A DNA stretch of 64,000 bases from Brevibacillus brevis NBRC 100599 (GCF_000010165.1 NC_012491.1:3169501-3233500); one strand, 5' to 3'; positions 35,433 through 45,083 are shown, counted from the stretch's first letter. The notes: a model not told the origin generated them from the letters alone. A program made the numbers and translations.

Positions 35433-36956
35433 ATGAGGCACATGAATGAAAAAGGTCAGACCGAACTACGTCGTACGATGAAAAGCAGACATTTGTTTAT
35501 GATCTCCCTGGGAGGGGTAATTGGCACAGGGCTGTTTTTAAGTTCTGGCTATACCCTGAATCAGGCAGGTCCTGGGGGAGCGCTTCTTGCTTATCTGGTG
35601 GGTGGCTTAATCATGTATCTTGTCATGTTGTGCCTAGGGGAGTTATCAGTTGCCATGCCTGTAACCGGCTCTTTTCAAACCTACGCCACTAAATATATCG
35701 GGCCAGCAACCGGATTTACAGTAGGATGGATGTATTGGCTGACGTGGGTGGTTACAGTAGGCTCTGAATTTACAGCGTCTGGTCTTCTGATGCAGCGATG
35801 GTTTCCGGACACCTCTGTGTGGATGTGGAGCGCTATTTTTGGTGGAGTGATCTTTATAGCAAACGCGCTTTCCGTCAAGTTTTTTGCAGAAACTGAATTT
35901 TGGTTCGCAGGTGTGAAGGTCATTGCGATTATTTTGTTCATCATTTTGGGCGGCGCTGCGATGTTCGGATTTCTTCCATTGAAAACGGGATCACCCGCTC
36001 CCATGTTGTCTAATTTTTTTGGAGAGGGCGGTCTTATCCCGAACGGATTTCTCCCTGTAGTGATGACCATGATCTCCGTCAACTTTGCCTTCTCGGGAAC
36101 GGAGCTAATCGGGATCACTGCTGGGGAAAGCGAAAACCCGGAGAAAAGTATCCCCCGTACGATGAAGAACATTATTTGGCGAACGATGATATTCTTTATC
36201 GGTGCCATTTTTGTACTAGCTGGTTTAATTCCGTGGAGAGAAGCTGGCGTTATTGAAAGCCCGTTTGTCTTGGTCTTTGACAACATCGGAGTGCCTTACG
36301 CGGCCGATATTATGAATTTTGTCATTATTACGGCATTGCTTTCCGTAGCTAACTCGGGCTTGTATGCCTCAACCCGCATGCTGTGGGCTCTTTCGAAAGA
36401 AAAAATGATCAGCCATCGACTGGGGAGAGTAAATTCCAAAGGTGTACCGATGAATGCTTTGATCATTAGCATGTTGATTGCGTGTTTATCGCTTCTGTCC
36501 AGTGTGTTTGCTGCTGACACGGTATATCTCGTTCTTGTTTCGATTTCTGGTTTTGCCGTAGTTGTTGTCTGGATGGCAATTGCAGCGTCCCAATTTATGT
36601 TTCGTAAGCGTTTTCTTGAGGAAAACAATGATATCAACGATTTGAAATACCGCACGCCTCTGTACCCGCTTGTACCGATTGCCGCTTTTGGTTTATGCCT
36701 CGCATCTTGTGTCGGACTTGCTTTTGACCCAAGTCAACGGATTGCGATCTATTGCGGTATAGCATTTATGGCTAGTTGCTACTTATTTTACTATATCAAA
36801 AATCGCAAAAAGCAAATCATCAAAACCAGCGACTCTATTGTGGATGTAATGGAAATGAAAAATAGAACGAGAGTAGGTTCGGCGTACGATGAATCCGATT
36901 GCAACGATTTTAGAGAAATTTCCGATGATGATCCTCGATGGCGCCATGGCCACTGA
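35433..36956 (+). CDS. mmuP: Amino acid permease, S-methylmethionine (MmuP)-like
   Basis: This 507-residue APC-superfamily transporter has twelve predicted helices. The N-terminal signature is [20 protein letters not shown], followed by [13 protein letters not shown] and later [21 protein letters not shown], typical of the AAT family. The coupling to mmuM suggests the MmuP type, which imports S-methylmethionine. AAGGGGTGG lies upstream of the ATG. Its last 68 bp overlap the mmuM start in another frame. An alternative ligand within the AAT family cannot be excluded. Confidence 0.82.
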   Translation: MRHMNEKGQTELRRTMKSRHLFMISLGGVIGTGLFLSSGYTLNQAGPGGALLAYLVGGLIMYLVMLCLGELSVAMPVTGSFQTYATKYIGPATGFTVGWMYWLTWVVTVGSEFTASGLLMQRWFPDTSVWMWSAIFGGVIFIANALSVKFFAETEFWFAGVKVIAIILFIILGGAAMFGFLPLKTGSPAPMLSNFFGEGGLIPNGFLPVVMTMISVNFAFSGTELIGITAGESENPEKSIPRTMKNIIWRTMIFFIGAIFVLAGLIPWREAGVIESPFVLVFDNIGVPYAADIMNFVIITALLSVANSGLYASTRMLWALSKEKMISHRLGRVNSKGVPMNALIISMLIACLSLLSSVFAADTVYLVLVSISGFAVVVVWMAIAASQFMFRKRFLEENNDINDLKYRTPLYPLVPIAAFGLCLASCVGLAFDPSQRIAIYCGIAFMASCYLFYYIKNRKKQIIKTSDSIVDVMEMKNRTRVGSAYDESDCNDFREISDDDPRWRHGH

Positions 36957-37824
36957 GCTTGAGCGTCACGGATGCAATCTGAACGATAGCCTATGGTCAG
37001 CAAAAGTGCTGATGGAAAATCCCGAGTTAATTAAACGTGTGCATACGGAGTATTTTTTGGCGGGGGCTGACTGCGCGATCACAGCCAGCTATCAGGCTTC
37101 GGTGGAAGGATTTGTCCGGCTGGGAATGAGCCAGAGGGATGCGCTTCTTCTCATTCAGGCGTCCGTTCAGATAGCCGTACAAGCACGGGATGAATTTTGG
37201 AAAAACTCAGATGGCCGCCTGGATCGGCCAAAGCCTATTGTAGCTGCTTCAGTCGGTCCGTATGGTGCTTATTTGGCTGATGGCTCCGAATACCGAGGAG
37301 CTTATGAACTGAGCGAAGAGGAACTGATCGATTTCCACAGGCCTAGGATGAAAGCACTGATTGATGCAGGCGCCGATATACTTGCCTGCGAAACGATACC
37401 ATGCTTGAGCGAAGCCAGAGCACTTGTCAGACTTCTGGAAGAATTTCCTGGAGTTTATGCGTGGATCAGCTTCAGTGCAAAAGACGAACTGCATATATCA
37501 GACGGCACATCGATCACGGAATGTGCAATATGGCTAGATAAAAAAGAGCAAATAGCCGCTTTAGGCATTAACTGCACGTCGCCCAGGAATATTCCTAGGC
37601 TTGTTCAGGAAATACGCAGTTGCACAATGAAGCCGATCGTCGTATATCCGAATGCAGGGGAGCGGTATGACCCGACAACCAAGACGTGGTACGGAGCATC
37701 TTCTAGAGAAGGCTATGGCAACAATGCCCTTGAATGGTATGAATCTGGCGCTCGATTAATCGGCGGCTGCTGCAGAACAAAACCGGAAGACATAAAGGCC
37801 ATCGCTGATTGGGCGCGGAAGTAA
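36889..37824 (+). CDS. mmuM: Homocysteine S-methyltransferase
   Basis: This 311-residue zinc-dependent methyltransferase (MmuM type) moves a methyl group from S-methylmethionine to homocysteine, giving two methionines. The zinc Cys residues are in GINCTSP and the terminal [11 protein letters not shown]; the N-terminus has [13 protein letters not shown]. It lacks the extra domains of MetH. It starts inside the permease gene (68-bp overlap) without a strong ribosome binding site, so translation is probably coupled. It is the last gene of the operon and is followed by a terminator. Confidence 0.9.
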   Translation: MNPIATILEKFPMMILDGAMATELERHGCNLNDSLWSAKVLMENPELIKRVHTEYFLAGADCAITASYQASVEGFVRLGMSQRDALLLIQASVQIAVQARDEFWKNSDGRLDRPKPIVAASVGPYGAYLADGSEYRGAYELSEEELIDFHRPRMKALIDAGADILACETIPCLSEARALVRLLEEFPGVYAWISFSAKDELHISDGTSITECAIWLDKKEQIAALGINCTSPRNIPRLVQEIRSCTMKPIVVYPNAGERYDPTTKTWYGASSREGYGNNALEWYESGARLIGGCCRTKPEDIKAIADWARK

Positions 37825-37835
37825 TGATGATAGGA

Positions 37836-37865
37836 CCTCATCGGACGACGATGAGGCTTTTTCTT
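37836..37865 (+). terminator. Terminator of the mmuM operon
   Basis: CCTCATCG and CGATGAGG pair across a five-base loop, followed by a T-rich tail. Confidence 0.88.
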
Positions 37866-38153
37866 TTGTAGATCGTGTAAATCATCCTCGTATTCGATCC
37901 TATTGCACAAAATAATAATTATGTGTAATAGGTTGAAGTCATTTTTCTTAATCTAATCTAGCTGAATAAATAATTTTGTAGGAAATGTTGTTTTCCTACA
38001 GGGATTTGTACTACGGTGACAACAATTTCTTTTAATTAAGATGTTACTAGATGATCTATTGGAAATCGAAAATTACGCATACCAACGGTTCGGCGAATAC
38101 GTAGCCCATAATCATTGTTATCTGAATCCATCTAACATTTGACATCCTTTAAA

Positions 38154-38181
38154 CCCGATAATGTTTATTATCGGGCTTTTT
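38154..38181 (+). terminator. Hairpin terminator in non-coding DNA
   Basis: CCCGATAAT and ATTATCGGG form a 9-bp stem with a four-base loop and a TTTTT tail. No intact gene precedes it, so it marks the end of a lost gene. Confidence 0.75.
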
Positions 38182-38423
38182 ACGTCCGTAAAAGTATCGG
38201 CTTTAAACATGGAAATTAACTAGACAGGCGTAATGTTCTAAAAAAAGAAATTGTCCAAGGGTGATCGACAATAAGTACGAGTTCAGGCAGTGAAGCTATC
38301 TTCTATGAGAATGCATGGATAGCGTGTTATAAAAGACAGGTTTGAGGCAAATCTCAAATTAAGACGTATCCTTTTTCAATGATAGAGAGAAATACGAATT
38401 AGTGTGTAAAGGAGAAGACAGAA

Positions 38424-38584
38424 ATGCAGATGAATAGTCATCTTATAGACAAGGACTCAAATGTATACCACTTTATGAAAGCCTAATCGATGAGTTTGTT
38501 GAAACAGGAAAAAAGAGAGAGATTTCAAGTGTTTATAAGTCTTACTTCACACAGAAGGAGCGTGAAAGGTTCAACAGAATTTAA
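38424..38584 (+). pseudogene. Degenerate paralogue of the broken gene at 20508-21021
   Basis: AAAGGAGAAG precedes ATG 38424. After a frameshift, 38453-38584 encodes LYESLIDEFVETGKK and SSVYKSY, matching YESLINEFVEEEKN and SVVYKS at 20.7 kb. The C-terminal part is missing. Confidence 0.6.
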
Positions 38585-38832
38585 TGCCTATAAAAGAGTA
38601 AAAATAATACCGAAATTTCAGTACATGAAATGGCTGTTTTATGAACTGAAACTGAAAAAGTAAAAATTCATGCTAACTTTCTATTTAATTGCAATAGTCC
38701 CATCTTTATTGGAATTACTCAAGTACATAGATATATTTACGTAAGCTTTTACTCGACAGTTATAGAAGTACGTGTATTTCGCCAGACAGTGACACAAACA
38801 AGTACAAATTTGGACTTACACTTAATCTTGTT

Positions 38833-38912
38833 GCTATGTTTTTGTCAAGAAATGGCCTGGAACAGAATGTTGCCATGTTTATGTCAATTATGTAGCTATG
38901 TTTTTGTCAACA
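38833..38912. repeat. Three 16-bp repeats, possible insertion-sequence end
   Basis: GCTATGTTTTTGTCAA (38833-38848), GCCATGTTTATGTCAA (38872-38887) and GCTATGTTTTTGTCAA (38895-38910) are repeated in the same orientation, the last followed by CA. Multiple transposase-binding repeats ending in CA are typical of IS21-like element ends. No transposase gene is attached. The surrounding 38585-39360 is AT-rich and without a convincing gene. Confidence 0.45.
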
Positions 38913-38948
38913 GACACTTTAGTTATTCTCCCACTTGCTCTTTTTATC

Positions 38949-39086
<138 letters not shown>

Positions 39087-39369
39087 ACCGAAACTTGCTT
39101 TTTTTAAAAATCTAGTTAGCAATCAGAAACTCTACCAGTATGTTTATCAGTTTCACCATAAGATATTAACGAGCAGTAACAAAATTACTGTCTGAACCAT
39201 CTATCATCTAATAAGACCACACAGACATTTATCAACAATCTACAATCTACATAAATTTCACCAAAATAAAAAAATTCACTTTAAATAAAAAATGCTATTT
39301 ACATTTATTGTAAATTCAGTTATATTATAATTAAGATCACTATAACTAAAAACGCTCGGAGGTCCCCAA

Positions 39370-39483
39370 ATGACCAAAGTAATCCCAAAATCTAAAGCGA
39401 TCGCCCCTACACCGAAAAAAAGATCGTACGAAAATACGTTGAATAATCTGGCGCAATACCTCGAACGAAATAAGAAAAAATAA
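39370..39483 (+). CDS. Small basic peptide of 37 residues
   Basis: CGGAGGT lies seven bases before the ATG of a 38-codon frame (stop included). The peptide starts MTKVIPKSKAIAPTPKKRSY and continues with a Leu/Tyr/Glu amphipathic stretch ending in NKKK. About a third of its residues are Lys or Arg. An AT-rich promoter region precedes it and a hairpin follows, so it looks like a real small gene. Function unknown; a nucleic-acid-binding or spore-associated peptide is possible. Confidence 0.6.
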   Translation: MTKVIPKSKAIAPTPKKRSYENTLNNLAQYLERNKKK

Positions 39484-39492
39484 CCAATAAAA

Positions 39493-39514
39493 AGAGTGCC
39501 ACTGAAGGCACTCT
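39493..39514 (+). terminator. Hairpin after the small basic peptide gene
   Basis: AGAGTGCC and GGCACTCT form an 8-bp stem with a six-base loop; the tail is only partly T-rich. It may also serve the minus-strand DUF4241 gene. Confidence 0.65.
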
Positions 39515-39568
39515 ACTTTGGCGTCTATAAGCTTTTCTTCTCTCTTCCTTCCCCGTTTACTCCGACTT

Positions 39569-40258
39569 CTATTCTTCAGCAGTTCTCATCCAATCCAACA
39601 AGTAAAAATCTGTTACCAAACGTGCGATCTGTCCTTCCGTATCATAACCGATATAGCTCGCGTAGCTGCCGTCTCCCCAACCTGTTGAAAACATAGCCAC
39701 ATTAGAGCCTTCCGCCAAATCTATTAGCCCCCAACTCCGCGTGTGTTTATATGTTTGATCCATTTTCTTTGTCAATGTCTCATAAAACATTTCGTCCTTC
39801 TCCATTTCTCGTTCCAAAAGCGCGCAAGCCTCTGTATCCATGAACGAGCCTGTCCCCGCATCCACACCGTAGCCAAAAAATTCACCTTCGCCAAGCTGTG
39901 ACACATCTGACTCCGGCCAAACAGCCATTTTCCAAGACACGACAGGTTTATCTGAGAAGACAATCCGTGCCAATGCTACCCGTTCATCTGGCTCCAGAGC
40001 GTCATCCGTTTGCTCATCGTTTGACAGGGATTGAACTTGGGCAATAGCAAGCTGTACGGAAAAGCTCCCTTTTGGGAAAACCTCCTGAAACGGCTCAGTC
40101 TCAAACATGACAAACGGATCGTTCGCTACGATTTTTCCGGTTTTTATTTGAAGCTTGCCCATATCTTCACGGAACAGCCTGTATGAATAGCCTTCCTGCT
40201 CTTGTGTATACCCTTCGTCAAATGCCGTTTCAAAAAAGGCAGGGCAGTTATGTTTCAT
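39569..40258 (-). CDS. DUF4241 domain protein
   Basis: This 229-residue protein has the DUF4241 pattern. The N-terminal half ends in a variable region, and the C-terminal half has FGYGVDAGTGSFMD and later FSTGWGDGSYASYIGYD, with conserved Gly and Asp residues. It is cytoplasmic, without signal or helices. AAAGGGGATGG precedes ATG 40258 (the frame extends to 40279). The family is common in Bacilli and of unknown function; some members sit beside toxin/immunity genes. Here it is next to deoD. Confidence 0.82.
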   Translation of the reverse strand: MKHNCPAFFETAFDEGYTQEQEGYSYRLFREDMGKLQIKTGKIVANDPFVMFETEPFQEVFPKGSFSVQLAIAQVQSLSNDEQTDDALEPDERVALARIVFSDKPVVSWKMAVWPESDVSQLGEGEFFGYGVDAGTGSFMDTEACALLEREMEKDEMFYETLTKKMDQTYKHTRSWGLIDLAEGSNVAMFSTGWGDGSYASYIGYDTEGQIARLVTDFYLLDWMRTAEE

Positions 40259-40291
40259 GATTCCATCCCCTTTTTCCATTCTCTACATAAA

Positions 40292-40321
40292 ATCCCACTG
40301 ACGATAGTTTGCCAGTGGGAT
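40292..40321 (-). terminator. Terminator downstream of deoD
   Basis: ATCCCACTG and CAGTGGGAT form a 9-bp stem; on the minus strand the tail is TTTTATG. Confidence 0.75.
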
Positions 40322-40338
40322 GTCGTCTGCATGCTAAT

Positions 40339-41046
40339 TTACTTGATCAGAGCTGCGTCCAGCGCCACTTCAATCATTTCATTGAAAGTCGATTGGCGTT
40401 CGTCAGCGGAAGTTTCTTCACCGGTAAGAATGTGATCACTCACGGTAAGGATAGACAATGCGTTGCGTTTGTATTTTGCAGCCAATGTGTACAGCGCGGA
40501 AGATTCCATTTCAATAGCAAGCACTTGGTAGGATGCCAATTTTTTGTACAAATCCAAGCTCTCGCGATAGAAGCTGTCGCTCGTAAAGATATTCCCTACC
40601 TTGACAGGCAGATTGCGCTCAGTCGCTACTTGATATGCTTTGTGCAACAATTCAAAGTTAGCAGTAGGAGCAAAATCAATCTGGTCGAACAAGAGACGAT
40701 TCGTTTGGGATTCGGAGGATGCGCTCATGGCGATAATCACGTCACGAACTTTGATGTCTTCCTGGATCGCGCCGCATGTGCCTACGCGGATCAGGTTTTG
40801 AACGCCATACGATTGCATGAGCTCATTGGCGTAGATCGAGATAGAAGGAACTCCCATGCCCGTTCCTTGTACAGAAACGCGCTTACCTTTGTATGTACCT
40901 GTGAAGCCGAGCATGCCACGCACGTTGTTGTAGCACTCTGCTCCTTCGAGGAAAGTTTCAGCAATGTATTTGGCCCGTAGCGGATCTCCCGGCAGCAGGA
41001 TAGTTTCAGCAATTTGACCTTGCTGTGCTCCAATATGGATACTCAT
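40339..41046 (-). CDS. deoD: Purine nucleoside phosphorylase, DeoD type
   Basis: The 235-residue protein is a hexameric bacterial PNP. It has the phosphate-binding [43 protein letters not shown] and the nucleoside-binding [12 protein letters not shown] with the following SDH region ([11 protein letters not shown]). It splits purine (deoxy)ribonucleosides with phosphate to base and sugar-1-phosphate. The start is ATG 41046 after AAGGAGCAAACAG. It appears monocistronic. Confidence 0.95.
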   Translation of the reverse strand: MSIHIGAQQGQIAETILLPGDPLRAKYIAETFLEGAECYNNVRGMLGFTGTYKGKRVSVQGTGMGVPSISIYANELMQSYGVQNLIRVGTCGAIQEDIKVRDVIIAMSASSESQTNRLLFDQIDFAPTANFELLHKAYQVATERNLPVKVGNIFTSDSFYRESLDLYKKLASYQVLAIEMESSALYTLAAKYKRNALSILTVSDHILTGEETSADERQSTFNEMIEVALDAALIK

Positions 41047-41229
41047 AATCTGTTTGCTCCTTTATCAAGAAAAAATGACCTACTTGCCTATCGTACTACA
41101 AAAACCGAACAATGCAAAGTCAAGAGATCAAATGATTCCAGCGGCTTTTGATGGCGCGTTTGCGCGCAACTTTTGAAAATAACGAATAAGCGATACCCAC
41201 AGTTGGCATCGCCTCAACAACGGTTTCAT

Positions 41230-42009
41230 TCATTTGAGGGGCATTACGTAATCCATTGCTTCTAGATGATCTCCCAAGATCGTCTGGTTAACGCTCGATT
41301 TATTCTTGCTTGGTGTCGCTCTTTTTCTCGTATGCTTTGCTGATGCACTGAAAGGAGATGACATGACACGCAATTGTTTGTGTAGTGCAATGGCGTGCGC
41401 AACGGCAGGTACGGCCAAATGTTGAACGCCGATGGTAGCGGCAGCTTGTCGTGTCATAGCAAAAGGTAAATCGTACATCGAGGACGTTCTTAGTTCATGA
41501 CGTGAAACCAAGGAATTGAGAAATGTCTTCGCTAGCAAAATGGTATCCGCTTCCATAATTGATTGTCGAAGGGGTGTCATGCACCTTCTCAACGTGATGT
41601 CTGCTCCTCGGTAACACGTTCTGACAAAGGACTGCATATCATTTGCAGCTACAACTTGATCTGCATCGAGAAACAACCACACATCTCCTGTGGCCTCCCT
41701 TGCACCAATGGCTCTCCATACATCATCCCCCAAAGAAAACGGGTACACAAGCGCGGTGAGTGGACAGGAGGAATAAGCGAGCTTTTTCACCGATTGATCC
41801 GGGCAGCCTTCCACAACGAGTACGATTTCCATGGGCCGAAGCTTCTCAATTTGTCTGAGTACTTTTTGGATTGTCCGCTCGTGGTGAACAGAGAGGATGA
41901 CACTTAATCGATATCCATTCTGGCCTTTTTCTTTGCCACTAATGTGCTCTTCTCTGCGTTTTTTTGTGGGATCGCGCATATTTCGCTTTGCGTTTGCCAC
42001 CCCGTCCAC
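41230..42009 (-). CDS. Glycosyltransferase family 2-like protein with DxD motif
   Basis: This ~259-residue GT-A-like protein has a short N-terminal basic extension, then LSVILSVHHERTIQ (start of the nucleotide-sugar domain), GAREATGDVWLFLDADQVVAA with a DxD motif (DAD), and a C-terminal basic tail. The start is GTG 42009 or 42000 behind AAGGAGG. The first 71 bp overlap the end of the upstream relative, so the two are translated together. Substrate unknown; without membrane helices it could act in the cytosol on an envelope or spore polysaccharide. Confidence 0.72.
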   Translation of the reverse strand: MDGVANAKRNMRDPTKKRREEHISGKEKGQNGYRLSVILSVHHERTIQKVLRQIEKLRPMEIVLVVEGCPDQSVKKLAYSSCPLTALVYPFSLGDDVWRAIGAREATGDVWLFLDADQVVAANDMQSFVRTCYRGADITLRRCMTPLRQSIMEADTILLAKTFLNSLVSRHELRTSSMYDLPFAMTRQAAATIGVQHLAVPAVAHAIALHKQLRVMSSPFSASAKHTRKRATPSKNKSSVNQTILGDHLEAMDYVMPLK

Positions 42010-42814
42010 CGCCCTCCTTAACGCGCGATTCTAGATGAATGACCGAGCGCAGATGCAAAACGTCCGATGCATGCACCAAGTCGCGGTGTCGTTGACCATC
42101 CTGCTCTTCACGGCGCTGCTTCGTTCCACCCGTTAGTAGCTGGATTGCCTTCGCATGCTCCCGATAAATCGTACGGATGTCTTTTTGCACGATATCACGA
42201 GTGCCAATTGGTTGTTTTTTCGCAGCAAACGGGGCGATTGTCGTCATTTTGAGCCCTAAGACAGACGCTTGAACCATAGCAACCGCCGGATTGCATAAAG
42301 TCTTGAAACCAATGGCCTCCAAAGCCTTTCTGCTCAAAGCAAAGGGAATATTGTCAAAGGAAGCGGACCCCATGCTTTTTTGACCGAGAAGATGGTTCAA
42401 CAGGCAATAGGCACTGTGTGCTGAACGTTCTCCTCTTTTGGATCCCCCGTGGTCGGAGCATGTCGTGATAATGACATCCCATCCCTTTTTGACCAGCGTG
42501 ACATATTTCTTCAAGTATAAGAGAGGCATGGCGAGTCGCTCGTCGATAAAAAGGACAACGTTTCCCCTCGCGTGAGCAGAGCCGATCGCTCTTGCCTCAT
42601 GACTGTCAACTTCTAAACCGGTTGAAAGGACTAGTACTCCCCATTCATTGGACAGATTAGCTTCTTGGGAGCTCATTCCGTTGCATATGACGATTACTTC
42701 CGTGTGTGGATCTATTCTTTTGACAACAGAGAGTAGTTTCGTCATATTCCTGGCGTTGTCACTCATTGGGATGATGACGGACACGGCAGGGCGATCATAG
42801 ATTCGGTTGTCCAT
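41939..42814 (-). CDS. Glycosyltransferase family 2-like protein lacking a normal DxD
   Basis: This 291-residue protein is similar in layout to the downstream gene: VSVIIPMSDNARNMTKLL, EARAIGSAHARGNVVLFIDER and then a helical region with NIPFALSRKALEAIGF (the partner has DLPFAMTRQAAATIGV). Its DxD position reads DER, so metal-dependent catalysis is doubtful. A strongly basic C-terminal tail of about 30 residues follows. GAGGGGGAG precedes ATG 42814. The pair probably arose by duplication and may form a heteromer. Confidence 0.7.
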   Translation of the reverse strand: MDNRIYDRPAVSVIIPMSDNARNMTKLLSVVKRIDPHTEVIVICNGMSSQEANLSNEWGVLVLSTGLEVDSHEARAIGSAHARGNVVLFIDERLAMPLLYLKKYVTLVKKGWDVIITTCSDHGGSKRGERSAHSAYCLLNHLLGQKSMGSASFDNIPFALSRKALEAIGFKTLCNPAVAMVQASVLGLKMTTIAPFAAKKQPIGTRDIVQKDIRTIYREHAKAIQLLTGGTKQRREEQDGQRHRDLVHASDVLHLRSVIHLESRVKEGGGRGGKRKAKYARSHKKTQRRAH

Positions 42815-42911
42815 CTCACTCCCCCTCACCAGAGAAAAGTTCTTTCTCTAATGTACGCTCATTTTCCACAATTGTACACGGCATCTATCCCCCACAGTTG
42901 ACCTAACTAAA

Positions 42912-42943
42912 AAACAGGACGCGCATGGTGCTACGTCCTGTTT
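42912..42943 (-). terminator. Terminator of the dacF-like gene
   Basis: AAACAGGACG and CGTCCTGTTT form a 10-bp stem; on the minus strand the tail continues TTTTTAG. Confidence 0.85.
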
Positions 42944-42960
42944 GGATTCTCATTTTTGTA

Positions 42961-44181
42961 TTAGTAGAACCGCCGTTGCAGACTGCGCTCGCGAATTCGT
43001 TTATTCCTCTGGACACGGGAAAACGTATACGCGATTAAGAAAAGGTTCATTCCTAACCAGACGATTAATACGCTATAGCGCGCCAGTGGATGTGGGTTGC
43101 CACTTTCTGAATCCCCAAATATAGTAGCAGGAGCTGGCGCAGGCGGATCATGGCGAAGCAACGGATAAGAGATGGCTAGCTTGCCAGCGTGGACAGACAG
43201 ACTCCCATCTGTTTTTAGCTCTACCAAAGGCTCCACCCCTTTGGGAACCGTCGCATACAAATCTTCCTTGGCTGTAAAAGTCACAACCGAGGTATTGCCA
43301 GGAACAGCTACTTCTGAAAAAGAATCTCCTTTTTTGGCAATGAATTTGGTCTCAAATCCTTGAAAGCCAAAGTCCAGTAGCTTTTTTATATCTTTGTATG
43401 CATTTGCACTAGTAGACGCCTTCATTGTGACAGCGATGAGCTCTGTTTCTCCACGCTTGGCAGAGCCTACCAGCGTATGCATCGCCTGATCTGTAAACCC
43501 GTTTTTGATGCCAGTCGCCCCTTCGTATTCGCGCAGGAGCTTGTTATGATTCACTAGCACTGTTTCCCACGTTTGTCCATGCCACGGTAGCCGCTTGGTA
43601 CCGACAATTTCCCTAAATACGGGGTTTTTCATCGCGTACCGCGATATTTTGGCCATGTCAGCGGCAGTCGTGTAATGATTCGGGTCATGTAGTCCGTGTG
43701 GATTGGCAAAATTCGTTTCGGTGACCCCTACTTTTTCTTTCAAATAGGCGTTCAAATCCACTGCAAAACGCTCTGTCGTCTGGCTCATATGCTCCGCAAT
43801 CGCTGTACCAGCGTCGTTGCCCGAATTCATGAGCAGTCCGTACAACAAATTGCGGAGGGTAATCTTTTCTCCCTCCTCTAAATAAACACGTGTCCCTTCT
43901 TCACGACGTGCTTTTTTTGAGACGGTGACAGTGTCATCCAGATTCCCTTTTTCTATCGCGTAAATACCTGTTGCGATTTTCGTAATACTAGCAGGGTACA
44001 ACTTCTCATGAGGGTTCTTTTCAAACAAGACTTGTCCCGTTGTAGCATCAATCAGAATGGCTGATTGTCCAATGAGAGTGTTAGGCTCCAGGCTTGATGA
44101 CTCCTCGGCAAAAGCGGAAGGCATGCCTAGGTTGAACAAGACCATCACCACAACGAGTAGGTTCGTTAGTAAAAAGCGCAT
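42961..44181 (-). CDS. D-alanyl-D-alanine carboxypeptidase (DacF-type, class C low-mass PBP)
   Basis: This 406-residue protein has a signal peptide cleaved near residue 25, then the penicillin-binding motifs S65-ITK, S120-GN and KNG (226-228, in place of KTG), and a C-terminal beta domain. A single C-terminal transmembrane helix (about 368-388) with an Arg-rich tail anchors it to the membrane. It trims the terminal D-Ala from peptidoglycan pentapeptides. The length and anchor fit DacA/DacF-type enzymes. It starts with ATG 44181 and is monocistronic. Confidence 0.9.
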   Translation of the reverse strand: MRFLLTNLLVVVMVLFNLGMPSAFAEESSSLEPNTLIGQSAILIDATTGQVLFEKNPHEKLYPASITKIATGIYAIEKGNLDDTVTVSKKARREEGTRVYLEEGEKITLRNLLYGLLMNSGNDAGTAIAEHMSQTTERFAVDLNAYLKEKVGVTETNFANPHGLHDPNHYTTAADMAKISRYAMKNPVFREIVGTKRLPWHGQTWETVLVNHNKLLREYEGATGIKNGFTDQAMHTLVGSAKRGETELIAVTMKASTSANAYKDIKKLLDFGFQGFETKFIAKKGDSFSEVAVPGNTSVVTFTAKEDLYATVPKGVEPLVELKTDGSLSVHAGKLAISYPLLRHDPPAPAPATIFGDSESGNPHPLARYSVLIVWLGMNLFLIAYTFSRVQRNKRIRERSLQRRFY

Positions 44182-44252
44182 GTTAGTCTATATCCTTTCC
44201 TACTTTGTCGCGTTTTTTCAGGTTACATTTGGTCTGTAGACAACTAGAGACG

Positions 44253-45068
44253 TTATTTCAACCGTATTCCCAACAAATCGTGAATCATTTTAAACTTAGG
44301 ATTGTCCGCAAAAGCCTCTTCGAAACCACTGACATGTTCCCTGTACAAAGCTGCGGCGGAATCCAAATCCTGCTTGACGTACAAAGAAAATATTTCTTCC
44401 AGTTTTTCTTCCAGTGTCGTATCAACTTCTGCCGGTGTGAGAATTTCTTGGCGCAAATTGTTCATCAACACGTCGAGCTGATGTGTGATTACAGACGCTT
44501 CATGAAGCTGCTGCAACACGTCTGCCGGAATGTTGCCCGCATATTTGTAACGCAGTTCATGTTCATTTGTCGCCCAGAAGTTCATTCCCAATGTACGGAT
44601 TTGGATCTCACAAAAAAGTGTTCTCTTTTCGCTGCCGTGGTAGACCGTATACGAAACGATCATGTGAATACTTCTGTAGCCGGATTCCTTCGGAGCTGCT
44701 ATATAGTCTTTGACATCGTGAATGACAATATCCTCCCGCTCCTGCAACAACTGCAGCACCTCGCGCACGTCGTCTACATAGCGGCATACGACTCGAAGGC
44801 CCGCGATATCCTGGACTTCCCTGGCGACGTCACTTTGCCAATGATCTACCAAAAAGTCGATTCCTTTTTCATTTGCCTTCTTTACTAAACTGTCGACTTT
44901 TTTCACTCGTCCGACAACGAATTCAATAGGAGAATAACGGCCGCTTTTTTGAAAGCCATATTTAATTCCTTTTAGTTTTAACTTTAGCTCTTCAACTGCC
45001 TGTTCATACGGCGCCAAGAAATGAACCATGTTGTTGAGTACTTTGCTTGGCACATTTGTGACTCTCAT
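44253..45068 (-). CDS. Small alarmone synthetase, RelA/SpoT-type (p)ppGpp synthetase domain
   Basis: The 271-residue protein is a RelA/SpoT synthetase domain without a hydrolase domain. It has SPIEFVVGRVKKVDSL, DIAGLRVVCRYVDDV, the ATP/G-loop region ESGYRSIHMIV and the conserved EIQIRTLGMNFWATNEHELRYK. It is longer than RelQ/YjbM (about 210 residues) because of N- and C-terminal extensions. It transfers pyrophosphate from ATP to GDP or GTP, making the stringent-response alarmone. It lies 15 bp downstream of an M23 peptidase gene and is likely co-transcribed with it, with AGGTGTC before the ATG. Confidence 0.9.
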   Translation of the reverse strand: MRVTNVPSKVLNNMVHFLAPYEQAVEELKLKLKGIKYGFQKSGRYSPIEFVVGRVKKVDSLVKKANEKGIDFLVDHWQSDVAREVQDIAGLRVVCRYVDDVREVLQLLQEREDIVIHDVKDYIAAPKESGYRSIHMIVSYTVYHGSEKRTLFCEIQIRTLGMNFWATNEHELRYKYAGNIPADVLQQLHEASVITHQLDVLMNNLRQEILTPAEVDTTLEEKLEEIFSLYVKQDLDSAAALYREHVSGFEEAFADNPKFKMIHDLLGIRLK

Positions 45069-45083
45069 AAAGACACCTCCAAA

